Shown: positions 1 to 11,287, counted from the first letter of the stretch. The stretch: DNA of 64,000 nt from Effrenium voratum (GCA_963377175.1 CAUJNA010003246.1:90643-154642), one strand, 5' to 3'. Numbers and translations: made by a program. The notes: generated by a model from the letters alone, not told the origin.

Positions 1-550
<550 letters not shown>

Positions 551-896
551 AGACCCACTCGAGTTCTAATCCAAATAGCTATATTCTCCAAGCGTCTCCG
601 CAATCTGATTTTGGCATGCGGAGGGTTCCGATGTCAGGGACACCAACCCAAGCGGCGCACGCGCACCATGAGTCACCATTCTACTCAATTCTAGTGACTG
701 GGACGAAGCCCCGCAATTAACCAGTGGCTCGCCCACCTGACCAGGACCCCCTTGGTTGGGATATTCTTGTTTGGATTGAGGCATCCACTTGGATCTGAGG
801 TTTGTGGGGAGACTCGATCACATGGCATGGGTTTCGGCTTTTTTGGTGGTTCCCTTGAAACCGATTTCAAAAAAGGGGGCCCTCAAAGAAAGACAG
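551..896. other. Intergenic or intronic stretch, nothing recognised
   Basis: Unique-looking sequence after the AC repeat. It has only short open frames on either strand, none with convincing protein-like composition or splice-like flanks. No RNA gene or TIR element was seen. Confidence 0.4.
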
Positions 897-945
897 GGGG
901 CCACGAATCCCGAGGTGATAGGCACCGTCCTCGACAAGTCCGAAC
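897..945 (+). CDS. E1: candidate coding exon of the giant + strand gene
   Basis: Follows AG in AAGACAG and is followed by GTGTGA. It reads GATNPEVIGTVLDKSE from its first base and ends one base into a codon, which fits E2 (two leading bases). An in-frame TAG follows shortly after the donor, so reading must stop here. It is short and not coiled-coil-like. A chance open frame is possible. The product is unknown. Confidence 0.35.
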
Positions 946-1139
946 GTGTGAAGGCAGATGCCTAGTTTCAAGTTCTGGTTTCCTCAGCCGCCAGGTCGAC
1001 TCTGGGGGACAAGTTGTGGTTTGGGCACAAATCGCAGCTCGCTGGGCTGCAGGACACTTTTCCGTCCACTTTTGCGTGATGACAGTCATGGTTTGTTTCG
1101 CGTGGCAACACGTCCGCTTCTTCGTTTTGCCTCGGAGGA

Positions 1140-1370
1140 TACAGGCGGAAAAAAAAGAGAGCCCTCACGAAAACGCGAGGGCCTCGCGCGCCGAGAGCCT
1201 GCTTGCCTCCCGACTGGTTGAAAACCAACTGCCAGAAGGTTGCCGAGGCGGGGGACAGACAGCCGGGCGCCCACTTGCGCAGTGTACCGATAGGCCCGAG
1301 TCGGCGCCGGCCGAAGGCCGAAGGGCGCTCGCGCGTTTGTAGGCAGAAAACGGCGGGGCTTGGCAGCTTG
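1140..1370 (+). other. GC-rich coding-like island, frame unresolved
   Basis: This GC-rich stretch has two plausible + strand readings (one with ASRAESLLASRLVENQLPE, one with KVAEAGDRQPGAHLRSVP). It may hold one or two exons between E1 and E2. No clean AG...GT pair fixes the limits, and the opposite strand is open too. It is left unassigned. Confidence 0.25.
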
Positions 1371-1403
1371 CGAAGCTTGGTCAACATCTCAAGTGGTGTA
1401 TTC

Positions 1404-1478
1404 ATGGTTTGTTGGGAAACATTTTCCCATTTTTGCTTATTGTGGTTTGGTGGTTAACCACTGAACTGCTCGAAGTTG
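1404..1478 (+). mobile_element. TIR element family C, 5' half (copy C1)
   Basis: Matches the left part of family C: a TGGTTTGTTGGG start, then an ATTTTCCCATTTTTGCTTATTGTGG-like core and ACTGAACTGCT. The usual right end (CAACGTCAACCA) is absent, so the copy is truncated. Full copies lie at 10656, 30085, 42676 and 51985. Confidence 0.6.
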
Positions 1479-2711
1479 GACACGGGAGACTGGCTAAATT
1501 GTCCCTCAATGCCCGGGCATACGCACTCACTCATTTTCCGGCGCCCAGTACGGGTGACAGCATATGTTGACCGTGGCCAGTGTGAGCAGGGGCACACATC
1601 GCGACAGCCGTTGACTTGGTCGAGGTCGGACCACCTCCAGAGACAGGCTGGGCTAGATTGGCGCCTGCTTGTTGTTTGAGTTCTTGAGTCCAGAAATCCG
1701 TTCCCGCACTTTTGGGGGTGCTTGGTTGCTGTTCGGCTCGACTCAAGAAGCCTTCTAGCTTTTTGGAAAATCAAATCTGTTTGGTCACACACGCTTGCAT
1801 TCTTGCAGTCAAAGACTATCCAATGGATCAGAGCGTAGCGGATCTCATTCGTTAAGCCAGGACCGGCTCCCTCAGTTGGGATCGACCCGTGCGCCGGGGC
1901 TCGAGTTGGTGGGCGTCAGGGGTACGCCCCAGCCACTGTTGATTGGGGTGTGTGTTTTTTTGGAGGTTTCCCTGTTTTTAGTAGTTTTGGGTGCAGATCC
2001 CTACTTGAACACCTCCTACATGCCCCAGGCCGGAGACGTCACTACGTCACTTTTCCACTTCGCAGGTGCTTGAAGTTGGGGACATGGTCATCAGGCGAGG
2101 GCATGGGACGAATCGATGTCGGACCCGGGAAGTGCAGCAAGGACCTTGCAGCCTGTTGAAGGTTCCATTTTTCTAAGACGACACCCCCCCACTTTCCACA
2201 GGAAAGTCAGATATGTGTTTTGGAAGTTTAGGGGCTGTGTAGCGGAGGAAACCTTTGCGGCCCCTGGAAACCATCCTGGAATTTTGTGGTTGTCAGTCCA
2301 TGGTCGGCACAGAGTCCCAGTGACAAATTCATTGCACAGCTGGTTACTACCATACCAGTCACGAGGTACACCGTCAAAGGCTGAATGTACATATGAACCC
2401 ATGAATGCCCATGGTTTTCTTGTTTCTAGTTTCCAGAAGTTAGGCCGGAGCTCATGTGTAATTATATAGCCACAGGGCTTAAGCCCTGGGTTGACATGGT
2501 GAGAAGCATTCATCCTTTGACACGAACTATTTGAACCCATCCATAAGTTTTGGTGTAATGTTCAAGCCGGCCGTTTCCAAACAGGCCCCGCTTCGGTTTT
2601 CGCTACCCAGTCTCAGCCTTTGCTTTTTGGTTGCCTGAAAGTTCACCCGGGCAAGTCGGCTTTAGATTGACAGATAAAAACAAGCTCATCACACGTCCTG
2701 AATGTTAACCC

Positions 2712-2806
2712 CGGATAAATAAACCCCTGGTTGATTAATAGGGGGGTGTCCCCTTTTAGTGCGGAGTCCCTTTTGGAATGGGACGGGTTTATTATTCCTG
2801 GGTCCA
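2712..2806 (+). mobile_element. Repeat family E, copy 1
   Basis: Shares the ordered words TTGATTAATAGGGGGGTGTCC, TTTTAGTGCGGA, GGGACGGGTTTATTA and CCTGGGTC with copies near 48408 and 60265, and more weakly with 31585 and 52417. About 95-125 bases long, non-coding. It is probably a small non-autonomous DNA element, but its ends were not mapped precisely. Confidence 0.55.
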
Positions 2807-2878
2807 CAGACTGGTGAAACTGTTCTGATGCTCCCTCACCACACCGCTGGCTCAAGCTCAGTCCCTTAGTCAGGCCAG

Positions 2879-2952
2879 TCCCTCCTCGAAACCGAGAGGA
2901 ACTGGCTTCGGCGTTTTCCGCGGCCGGCGACATTTGGGGGCGCCGGCGGCAG
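2879..2952 (+). CDS. E2: candidate coding exon, helical
   Basis: Preceded by CAGGCCAG and followed by GTCAGG. After two bases completing the E1 codon it reads through NREELASAFSAAGDIWGRRR and ends on a codon boundary. The Glu/Ala/Arg-rich helix-like composition and high GC match the later exons. The opposite strand is also open here, so strand choice rests on the flanking AG/GT and the shared composition. Confidence 0.5.
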
Positions 2953-3065
2953 GTCAGGATTTCAGGATTTCGGAGACCCGGTCGGAGTGTTGGCAGATGG
3001 ACAGCCGCTTACAATGGGCCTATGGACTTTGTATCTTGGAGGAACATGTTTCTGACGTTTTCAAA

Positions 3066-3177
3066 GGGACCCCAGTAGTGCCCTTTCTCACCCCTTTTCT
3101 GGGGGAGGGTTCCCTGACTAAAATAGACCACACAAAAAGTTGGTACCCTTATTCTAACCTCTGCTGGAGGACCTACC
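3066..3177 (+). mobile_element. TIR element family B, copy B1, with target duplication
   Basis: Family B copy with GGGACCCCAGTAGTGCCC at the left, an AAAATAGAC core and CTGCTGGAGGACCTACC at the right. It is flanked by the perfect 8-base direct repeat TTTTCAAA (3058-3065 and 3178-3185), the best target-site duplication in this family. The duplicated match continues into GGGACCC on both sides, which is unusual. The element has no coding capacity. Confidence 0.8.
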
Positions 3178-3199
3178 TTTTCAAAGGGACCCGCCTTTT

Positions 3200-4379
3200 A
3201 GTGGGGTCCTAGAGTCCTCCACTCAGAGCCGGCGCCCAACACACCAAGCCCGGAGGTTCGACCCGCTCGGGCGACTCCGGCAACTTGTTTTGACCCTTGG
3301 GACCTGGGGGGTGATCTTTGGGTTTCCCTTCGCCTGGCAGAGCAATCAGAGCACTCGCGCGTTGATGGCCTGACGCCCATGGTGATTCTGCGCGAGGCAA
3401 TTCCTGTGAAGAGGCGCGGGCTTGTCTCTAATACGAGGTTCGGTCGAGACGACTGGTAGTCTATGTTTGGGAGGGACCTCTAAGTTTACCCACGGGGACG
3501 AACTCTAGTTTTCCCCGATGTGTGTTTTCGGAAAGCAAGTAGTTTGGACTCGGGTCACATGAGTATCAGACAATATCATTGGTAGTTGAGTACTGTTGGT
3601 TTGGGGGGAATGGGGGCTCAATTTTTCCGGCACTTTTAGGTACGCCGAGTCGGTACTTGCCCACTTGGGAGCCTATTGGGTCTCAAAAGTAACCGTTGTA
3701 AGGCTATCGGCTTGCAAAACGGATAACCACCTGGGGGTACTTGAGCATTCCTGGGACCCGCTTCGGTGACATGCTCTTCCTTTTCGGCCGCGTCTACGCA
3801 TCCGGTGATGGATCGCCCGGGCGTGCATTCACCATCCTCCGATTGACAAACGGACCGCAAGCCGCAAGCCGTGTCCCTTCGTAGGAAAAACAAACAGCTA
3901 TCCCATAGGCGTAACTCCCCGTCCTTTTTCCAGGTGTTCCTTCCTTCCCGAAAGTCAACAAACACGGAAAGAGGTTAGTTTTAACATAGATTTCACCTTG
4001 CATCGACCCAACTCAACCCCCGCAAAGTCCCCCAACGTGTGGCTTGTGTTTGATTTGGAACCAACTCTGGGTCGAGACCTTGTTTCTTCCACCGGTTTTT
4101 GGACGAAAAACGCAAAGCAGTTTTGGAAAAGCAACAAACCCATGTGCGAGCAGAAAAAAACGCGTCCTTCCTGCCCCATTTCCCCTCCCCCCCAACCTCA
4201 AAATTCGCAAAAAGCAACCCAAAACTCCGATTTTTCGGCCAACCGAACCTGGAGGCCAGAACCAAAGTTGTTGACCACTCCTTCCCCCCTCCCCAAACCC
4301 CCCCCCCCCCCCCCTCGTGAAACCCCCCTCCTCTCCCGGTGACCCCCGGTGACCGCCCCCCCCGCCCCCCATCGCTCAG
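3200..4379. other. Long intron stretch with two weak coding-like patches
   Basis: Between element B1 and E3. Around 3225-3300 and 3740-3880 there are short + strand frames with protein-like composition (the second includes FGDMLFLFGRVYASGDGSPG). Neither has a clean splice-site pair. Phase suggests one exon is missing between E2 and E3, so one of these may be real. The rest, including the C-rich run near 4298-4314, shows nothing recognisable. Confidence 0.25.
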
Positions 4380-4420
4380 CATCGGTCAGGGCGCGGCAGA
4401 GCGCGCTGCTGCGGCGGCAG
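4380..4420 (+). CDS. E3: candidate coding exon
   Basis: Preceded by CGCTCAG and followed by GTGGCG. After two leading bases it reads SVRARQSALLRRQ and ends on a codon boundary, fitting E4. The open frame could continue to about 4453 (donor GTAGCG), but that end would not fit E4. It is short, so confidence is limited. Confidence 0.35.
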
Positions 4421-4808
4421 GTGGCGGAGACGACCATCGCCTCCCACGGCGGGAAACGTAGCGCCTGGGTCGAGGTGGTTTGGTTTTTTTGGGGTTTTGG
4501 GTGTCCTTTGATTGCAGCTCTTTGGAGTTCAACCCGAGGTTTTTCGCGGGTTTTTGCGGGTATCTCTTTGGGCGTCGATTTTTGGAGCCAGTCGAGTATC
4601 TCTTTTTGGCGTCCGGATTTGAGTCGCTCGGGGTTTTTGCGGGTGTCGCTTTGGCAAAGTCGATTCTTGGAGTCCCTCCCTGAGATCCGAGAAGGGACTC
4701 AAGTAGGTCACCTTTTTGGGTTCAAGCCATGTTAGTGGCACAGAGCAAGAAGTTCGGACTTGTTCTGGGCAACCCACCTGGGAAGTGAGCTTTGGGTGTC
4801 TCTTTTGC

Positions 4809-4841
4809 GTTTTTTTTTTTTTTTTTTGTTTTCTCCCACCC

Positions 4842-4890
<49 letters not shown>

Positions 4891-4919
4891 ATATATATAT
4901 ATATATATTTATTTTTTTA
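4809..4919. repeat. Poly-T tracts and AT run
   Basis: T runs at about 4809-4827 and 4844-4886, followed by (AT)n to 4908 and a T-rich tail. Low complexity; the T/A tract explains the lysine- and phenylalanine-rich open frames across it. Confidence 0.95.
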
Positions 4920-4989
4920 TAATTATTCTTTGGATTTGTGAAAGACCACCCTCCCATTTTGAGTGTCTATTGAGCCTCGTTGAGCGGCG

Positions 4990-5653
4990 GTTTTGGGGTT
5001 TGAAGGAAACAACACCATCCATGTTGGTCCGAGAGACAAAACCGTTAAACGGTGAAGGACCGAACTGGCCAAGACTCAACCATTGCGTGCCTGTCGCTTC
5101 AAAAGGGGAGACGTAGAGAAAGCGGCATTTGGCACGAAGCCAAACGCTGAGAGAAAGTGGGATCAAGGTGCGTGACACATGTTGCCGGAGCAGCTTTCTT
5201 TTGCCTCCTCTTGAAGAGGCTGTCGAGGTCCAAATGAACCCAGTCAAGCTGACCTCTTTTGAGGTTCCTGTGTGCTTTGTTAGTTGAGGGACTAAGTTTG
5301 AACTTTGCATGAAGGGAGGAGTCCCCTTCAATCAAGTTCAGGTCACCAGCAAATTCCTGACAAGAAAGATTGGCAGATCCTGACCCCCGAGCAGCTCTTA
5401 GCGCCCACCTCGACCGAGATTCATGGGACGTTCAGCTGAGTTATGAAATTCATCAGTTGCCTTTGTTCCATGTGATGGAGGACCCACTTTTTTCCAAGCG
5501 TTCGATTGCAAAATGATCTGCATAGCCTTTCCGGCTGCACATTTGCCTTGGGATTTGGCCCTTGAGTAGGATCTCTGGAAAGAATGGATAAGGGGTAATT
5601 GCCCTCCCACAAATATGGCAATGGTCCGATGCAAGTTGTTCAGTGGCTTCCAC
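4990..5653 (-). pseudogene. Antisense coding-like stretch, unrecognised, broken
   Basis: On the minus strand several overlapping frames have protein-like composition, including HCHICGRAITPYP and NKAHRNLKRGQLDWVHLDLD. They are interrupted by stops and shifts. This could be an old antisense insertion in the intron or chance; no family is recognised. It overlaps + strand exon E4, and both cannot easily be functional. Confidence 0.25.
5119..5167 (+). CDS. E4: candidate coding exon
   Basis: Follows GTAGAG and is followed by GTGCGT. It reads KAAFGTKPNAERKWDQ from the first base and ends one base into a codon. Joined to E5 it gives a smooth charged helix-like sequence across the junction (ERKWDQ then DPNVDG). 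The phase fit and donor are good; the short length is the weakness. Confidence 0.45.
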
Positions 5654-6773
5654 CCTCTAAATCTCCTGGTAGGTTGGTAAAAAATGATCTTAGCCCCAAG
5701 AAGGAGATGGTCCCTGGTTGGTCCTCGGAGTGGAGCTAGCTACTTCTGTGTCAAAATCGCCCGGTCCATGGATTCTCCTTAAAGAGACAACCCCCCCCCC
5801 AAAAAAAAAACAGGCTGCCCTCAACAAAAATCCATACACGGCTCTTTGCTATCAAGCGGAACACCATCCATTTCTGGACCTCATATTTTCACATTCCGCA
5901 CCCATTGCCCGCTGAGATATGATGACCTTGCTCAGCCCGCAAGCGGCCCCTCGGATAGCACTCCGTTGCACTTGACTGGAGTCGATGCATGCGGTTCGGT
6001 TGAAGGTTACAAATGAGAAGCGCCCAAACTGATTCCCGGGGCCGTTTCACGTTCGGATCATAGTTGGTTCAATGGGGATCGGGATTGTAATCATGCCCAC
6101 ATGACAACCATCTTAGAACCAAAGGTCAATGGGTTTTGGGCGCTGCTCAACAATAAGGTTTGTCTTTTTCTTTTTTCTCTCTCTTTTGCTATGGATACCC
6201 CCCCTCTTTTTGAGTTCAAGGCAGTGGGGAATCCTATGGTATACTTGGAGGCCTGTGTCTTAGGCCGCTCTGAGGCCGGCCCCCTTGCCATCCACAACAT
6301 CTCCCTGCTGCAGGAGGCGGAGCATCCTTGAGCAGCGGGGCAAACATTTTTTGGTTTCCGAAGCGGGCATGCCGAATTGACTGTGGGTCAAAAATAGGTT
6401 AACCCCAATTTGGGTTGCCCTGGACAGTGGAAACATGGACCAACACCTGCGGTCTGGTGGTTTAATTTTGACCAATACCCAATTAGGAATCTGCTATGTG
6501 GATGGACCCGGTTACACCAGTTGGCAGGGATGAAGCCCCTTTGCCGGTGAAAGCCTTCGCTTTTTGCGCAGGCGGAAGAGGTTCATGTTTGGTTCCCGGG
6601 TTTCCGGGCTCGGCTTATCTCTCGGTCGGGTTGGACTCAACGAGGTTCCGGCCAAGACTCGCGGACCTGAATTCCAAAGACCCAACGACCTTGACCGACC
6701 TCCGTTTTGGTGGCTCCGGGGGGTTTGTGCTTTGATGGGCGGTTCTTTCCATGTGCGGTTGCATGCATTGCAG

Positions 6774-6862
6774 ACCCCAACGTGGATGGTCTGGCTGTCA
6801 TTTGGACGAGGCTTAGGGACGAAGAGAGAGGATGGGCTTCACCACGGATTCCACAGCTCCTG
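6774..6862 (+). CDS. E5: candidate coding exon, charged helix
   Basis: Preceded by GCATTGCAG and followed by GTGTTT. After two leading bases it reads PNVDGLAVIWTRLRDEERGW and nine further residues, ending on a codon boundary. A second pyrimidine-rich acceptor (TTCTCTTTAACAG, ending 6879) lies just downstream and could mark another small exon. This is one of the more convincing protein-like islands in the left third. Confidence 0.55.
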
Positions 6863-6882
6863 GTGTTTCTCTTTAACAGGAC

Positions 6883-7702
6883 TTACTTGGAAGCAGATGA
6901 GGAGTGAATACGTCTGACCGCATGCTCATCTTCCCCTTCTCGAATTTCGGCGATCGACAATTTTTCTTTCGTGGGAAGGGCCAGAGGAAATGGAGACTCA
7001 CCCTTCCCGTTTTGTGTCTGAGTAGCGTTTCTACATGACGTTTTTATCTCTTGATTAGGAGCTACATGACATAAGGGACAAAAAACCCGGGGTTTCTGTC
7101 TCATGGCATAGACCTGAAATTTCAGTTCCTCTTTTCCGTTTTTTCCCCTACACAGGTAACTCAAAACCACCCTTGGGACTTGGAGGCTTTCCGACGCCGA
7201 CGCCTTGGCGCATTCCGATCTTCTGAGCCAAACGTCTTTGTGTTGTCGCTTTTTGGTTTTCTCGGCTTTGGATGGGGTCCGTTTCCAAGCTGTTCCAGCT
7301 GAAACTAGGGACCTGGGTATGCCAGCAACTTCTTTCCCCCGTGAAGTCTGGTAGGCTGCAATATTCAGTCAGTTTGTTGAAAGCCCGTAGCAAGGGTTCT
7401 AAAGTACTTTGAAGATACACGGAGTCCACAGCCGCAGCCAAGCTGATTTAGCAAAGAGCCTCCATGAGTATGGTGCCCACCTTCTGGCCAACTTCGCCAG
7501 AGCAGCTTGAAACTTGACACTCCTCTTCGGAAAACAAGTAGTCTTGACTGTGGCTTTTTGTGAGTAAGTGACAAAACACCTTGGTAGTTTGCTGGGGAGG
7601 ACATGGAAAAACACTCAAACGCTTCATCTTGTTCATGTCCTTTTGGATAAGGACATTTGTGTATCTTACCGCTGGTATGGATGTCTGCCTTATGCACACC
7701 AT
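6883..7702 (-). pseudogene. Antisense coding-like region, unrecognised, broken
   Basis: Three overlapping minus-strand open frames (6883-7170, 7148-7441, 7448-7702) have ordinary protein-like composition, one with a CPLC motif. They sit in different frames with stops between. This is consistent with a decayed antisense insertion inside the E5-E6 intron; chance openness cannot be excluded. No family is recognised. Confidence 0.25.
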
Positions 7703-7949
7703 CCTGGGTGCCCTGAGTTGAACACTGCGTCAGTGGACATCACCATGTGGCTATGGACTTGTACAGACCCTCCCAAACAGCTGGACACAAATGCTCACCT
7801 ATCCAAAACCAAAGGCGTCCAAACAAGATTCAATTCCGCTTTCTCACATGAGTCACAATCAAAACCGATTCGGGTAGATGAAGGTTAAGGGACACCTTTA
7901 ACCATAAATAGCTGCGGCTATCCGCCTTCTTAATTCTTTACATGGCCAC

Positions 7950-8078
7950 GGTTCAAAACCAATGGTACCATTTTGTGATAGGTGCACCACCCATTTTAGA
8001 ACCTATTTTAGTGGTTGGATTGGGATGTTCACTGGGGGCTAACCGGGGTCTTGAGCCATGGCCACATGGTTCTGGGTC
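7950..8078 (+). mobile_element. Repeat family F, copy F1
   Basis: Contains GGTGCACCACCCATTTTAG, then a TTTTAGTGG word and GGGATGTTCACTGGGGGC, ending near a CATGGCCACATGG word. The same ordered words recur at 17697, 39706, 44818 and, more diverged, 60146. In the 39706 copy the ends are inverted (GGGTCAAAA / TTTTGACCC). Probably a non-autonomous DNA element. Confidence 0.6.
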
Positions 8079-8098
8079 ACTCACACGAAGATCCTCAG

Positions 8099-8199
8099 CT
8101 CTTCCAGCTGTCGGCTCAACCCTCCAGGGCTCCCGCGCCAGCTCCGCTCGCCCCAGCGTGAGCGAAGCCCAGCGCGAGGCGCGGGGGCCCCTGCACCAG
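8099..8199 (+). CDS. E6: candidate coding exon, helical end
   Basis: Preceded by GATCCTCAG and followed by GTTAAG. After two bases it reads a Ser/Ala-rich stretch ending SVSEAQREARGPLHQ on a codon boundary. It joins in phase to E7 as a continuous charged helix. The phase does not fit E5, so an exon may be missing between them. A 200-residue minus-strand open frame overlaps but looks like an antisense shadow of this GC-rich exon. Confidence 0.5.
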
Positions 8200-8502
8200 G
8201 TTAAGCCACATGCGATTTGGGTCGGTATGCGGGCGTGAGTTGACATGAGAGATGGCAGAGGACTGCTTTTGGACTTTTCGGGGGATGAAACTTGTTGCGG
8301 CGATGGGAGTTTGGTAGAAGACCTAGTCGTAGCGAATGTGTGCACCGCTGCTAAACCGAGGGCTGTGGATCGGAGCGTTTGTTGCACGCAGTGGCATGTT
8401 GGCTCCGTATTGAAAGGACCTAAGGAGCCACCCGCTTCTCTCCCTTCTTTTTGCAACGGACCGCCTAACGCGGGCTCGATACCTTGACGGACTCCGGTCC
8501 AG

Positions 8503-8562
8503 GCGTCAAAAGTGAGGGACACGTGCAAGGATCTGAGCGAAACAACTTCAGGCAACGAGGGC
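8503..8562 (+). CDS. E7: candidate coding exon
   Basis: Preceded by CCGGTCCAG and followed by GTGAGG, a near-consensus donor. It reads ASKVRDTCKDLSETTSGNEG in twenty complete codons. The frame remains open past the donor to about 8700, so the true 3' limit could be later (a GTCGGC about 25 bases on would restore phase with E8). Confidence 0.6.
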
Positions 8563-8804
8563 GTGAGGGCCGACCCAGTCTCAGCGTCGGCCGGAGCTTT
8601 TGGGGCTGGTTGGAGTAGGCCATCAAGTGGAGAAACTGCTCGGCGGATCGATTCCGGAAGTCTTCTCGAAGTCTTTCGGCTGGGTCCGGGCTTCTGCCCA
8701 GCATTTTTTTTTGGGAGGCGGATTCTTGATGGTTCTCTCTTTTGTGCTTTTTCGTTGTTGTTTATTTGTGTGTGTGCTTTAGTGCCAACAGACGTTTCCT
8801 CTAC

Positions 8805-8922
8805 ATTTCTTCGCTTGCTTTCTTGCTAGCTAGCTTGCTTACTCTCCGTTTGTCTGTTGTTTGTTTGTTTGTTTGTTTGTTTGTTTGTCTGTCTGCTTGT
8901 TTGTTTGTCTGTGTTGCGTTGT
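8805..8922 (+). repeat. (GTTT)n-rich tract
   Basis: GCTT-rich and then GTTT tetranucleotide repeat with GTCT variants, roughly 8810-8915. Low complexity. The open frames across it are repeat artefacts. Confidence 0.9.
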
Positions 8923-9001
8923 TTCTCGTCTTGTGTGAGCAAGTGGCCCAATTGGTCTGGATCCTAGAGGCGACCCCGGGTTTCTCCGGGTGCCGTTTCA
9001 G

Positions 9002-9070
9002 CCAGGCCCGGCCCAGGCTGGGATCGCACCTCGGAGGCAAAGCCGACTCCCCAAAACGGCTAAGGCTCAG
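9002..9070 (+). CDS. E8: candidate coding exon
   Basis: Preceded by GCCGTTTCAG and followed by GTCCTA. After one base it reads QARPRLGSHLGGKADSPKRL and ends two bases into a codon, fitting E9. Basic, not clearly helical. Phase with E7 fails unless E7 is longer. Confidence 0.4.
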
Positions 9071-9107
9071 GTCCTAGCTGGTTGAGTTGGGGATATTCGC
9101 TGTGCAT

Positions 9108-9380
9108 GCTTAAGGTGTGTATATATGATATATGTTAATGTATATATATACACACATATGGTCACACATATATATATATATCCTACAAACTTTGTTGAGG
9201 AAAATGTCAGTGTTGGAATTTATAAAACAACGCAGCAGAGGACAACATTTAGTGTAATGAGCTAAAAGTTAATGTTGAAATCCCCTAAGGTTGGAAATGA
9301 GGAGTCCCAAGGTGTATATATATATATATAGAATATGCTAATGTATGCATATATATATATATACATATATATCTATATTT
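9108..9380. repeat. AT-rich stretch with several (TA)n runs
   Basis: TATA runs at about 9118-9180, 9313-9330 and 9340-9375 separated by unique sequence. No gene. Confidence 0.85.
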
Positions 9381-9834
9381 CTACACATGTATTGTACAGC
9401 CTACACAAAAAACACGTATTACGACAAGTCCATGGGTGAGATCGGCGCTGAGATGACTGTTGATATTGGCAACCTTTTTTTTGAGGGCAGCAGGCTCGTT
9501 TTTTGCATGTGTGTTGGAGGGGTGGAGTAGGTGACCAAAAGCGTCGAAAAGCGATTGGGGAGGCCCCCTCCCAAGTTGTTTGCCCGACAAAAAAAACAAG
9601 AAACATTCCCTTCAACTGCCTACCATGACTGTCGGGTAGACTCCTTGAATACCAAGTTTTGATTCCCACGGCACTTGCGCCCCAGAGGTGGTTTTTTGCT
9701 TGCTGCTTATCAGCAAGCAGGCCAGGTGAAAACGGTACCGCAAAGAGGACGTGCTTGTGTCATGGTCCTGCGATTTCTTGGATCCCACAAACGGTCTTTT
9801 GAGAGAGCTCTCAGGATCCTGATTCAGGATCCAG

Positions 9835-9889
9835 GATGGGCCATGGCTCTAGCCTTCGAATTCAGCTTGAGGAGCTGGGGATGAGGGAG
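9835..9889 (+). CDS. E9: candidate coding exon, coiled-coil-like
   Basis: Preceded by GATCCAG and followed by GTGCGG. After one base it reads MGHGSSLRIQLEELGMRE, ending on a codon boundary. The other two frames contain stops, so frame choice is firm. IQLEELG is heptad-like. The next good island, E10, does not match in phase, so an exon may be missing. Confidence 0.5.
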
Positions 9890-10511
9890 GTGCGGATCAG
9901 ATCTGAAGATTTTGGAGACTTCCCAGCATGACTTTTGGTGGGTGCTGGTGGTCTAGCCGCATAGAAGGGTTGAAAAAGCCAGGCAAACTCAGAGCCAGTT
10001 GGCATTGAGATAAGTAGGGAGGGAGTTAGATGAGCGGTATGTTTGTCACTGTTTAAATTGTCGACTAGGTTAGAAGCTCAGAAGTTTCTATTTATACACA
10101 CACACACACACATGTAGATGCTTCTACATTATGTACGCCCTAGGCAGATACCCTCCGATACGCGCACTACCAAGATGCACGGGTATGGTACTCACTTCTG
10201 TTTGGGGTAGTTGGCTCAAGCCAGGGTCGGGCTTCACCCTAATTGGAAGTGATCTTTCGCCAATTGTGAACAGTGGGATTTGGCGTGTCTTTGTTTGAAG
10301 GTGCTCCTGTTTTTGCGGGTTTCGATGGACCACAAAAGGAAAGCCACCACTTTGTTTCAAGGCACTTGTTTTTTCTTTCTGTTTTTTCTCCGAAGGAGAA
10401 AGGACCACAAACCATCTTGCGGATCCCCTCAGCAAAGCTCCTCCCATTTTCCGCCCGCATTTTGAGCCTTGGCCCCCCCCCCCCCACTCCGAGGCTTTCT
10501 GCGCGGGGCAG

Positions 10512-10582
10512 AGAGGTGCGGAAGGCCGGCGGCTCGCCGCTCGCGGCTCGCGGTGGGAGTTCCGAGAGCGACGCCGGGCCAG
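10512..10582 (+). CDS. E10: candidate coding exon, frame ambiguous
   Basis: Preceded by GGGGCAG and followed by GTGGAG. All three frames are open in this GC-rich island. The frame that fits E11 reads EVRKAGGSPLAARGGSSES. Another reads an Arg-rich coiled-coil-like peptide but would force a stop in E12. Called from flanks and phase only. Confidence 0.35.
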
Positions 10583-10655
10583 GTGGAGCCGGCGAAAAGC
10601 GCCGAGCCCGAGCTGACCATGCAGGGGGCCCCAGTGGAAGGAAGGCCCTGAGACA

Positions 10656-10770
10656 TGGTTGTTGGGAAGCATTTTCCCAAATTTGTGCTTGTTGTGGCTT
10701 AGTGGTTGAAATCCAAATCCACTGAACTGCTATGTTCTTTCAATTTTTGGTCCCCCTCCAACGTCAACCA
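10656..10770 (+). mobile_element. TIR element family C, copy C2
   Basis: A 115-base copy beginning TGGTTGTTGGG and ending CCAACGTCAACCA, so the ends are imperfect inverted repeats. The core contains GCTTGTTGTGGCTTAGTGG and CCACTGAACTGCT. Flanks CTGAGACA / TTGAGACT share TGAGAC, a likely decayed 8-base target duplication. Confidence 0.75.
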
Positions 10771-10859
10771 TTGAGACTCTTGCCGACCCATGGAGGACTT
10801 TTCTTTGGATCCCATGGATTTCGCGGATCCCCCTTAACAGGAGCCCAGTTTTCCCGTTT

Positions 10860-11160
10860 TTGCGGGATCCGCGCTTAGTAGATGGTGTCAGTAGCCGTTT
10901 TTGTGTTGGCTGTGAAGCGGCAGCTCCGGGTTTGTTGGCCTTGATGCGCTTGAGGGTTGCTCCAAACCGGGAGAACGATCGATTTCTGAGAAGTCCAAAG
11001 GCAAACAGTTTCTCTCCCCCGTGGTTCTCAGGGGGGTCAAGTTTTTTTTTTTTGGTTTACTTTTTTTGCCTGTGCGAGGAAGTTTGGGCGGAGTCCCTCA
11101 AAAAGGAATCCCTTCACTACAAGGGGGGTCGATCATTTTTCCACCAAAGGTGGCAAACAG
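10860..11160 (+). other. Intron stretch with a weak coding-like patch
   Basis: A + strand frame around 10900-11010 (FCVGCEAAAPGLLALMRLRV) has protein-like composition but no clear splice pair. It is followed by T-rich sequence. Possibly an unrecognised exon. Confidence 0.2.
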
Positions 11161-11181
11161 ACTTTCCTGGTGGTTCTTCAG

Positions 11182-11247
11182 CGAGCGCCGGCCGAGAGTT
11201 GCCGGCTCTCGAAGTTCAGGCAGTCCATCGCGGCTTCGCGGGCGCCG
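11182..11247 (+). CDS. E11: candidate coding exon
   Basis: Preceded by GGTTCTTCAG and followed by GTCAGG. After two bases it reads SAGRELPALEVQAVHRGFAG and ends one base into a codon. This frame fits E10 and E12. An alternative frame (RAPAESCRLSKF...) is also open and is part of a 202-residue open frame that runs through element B2, which makes that frame less likely to be the true one. Confidence 0.45.
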
Positions 11248-11287
11248 GTCAGGCGAGAACTGACCAACACTTCGTGGGTTTCTTCCC

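Noticed and set aside
7953..8555. 200-codon minus-strand frame
   Set aside because: It is antisense to GC-rich + exons E6 and E7, which have splice-like flanks; it also runs through repeat F1.
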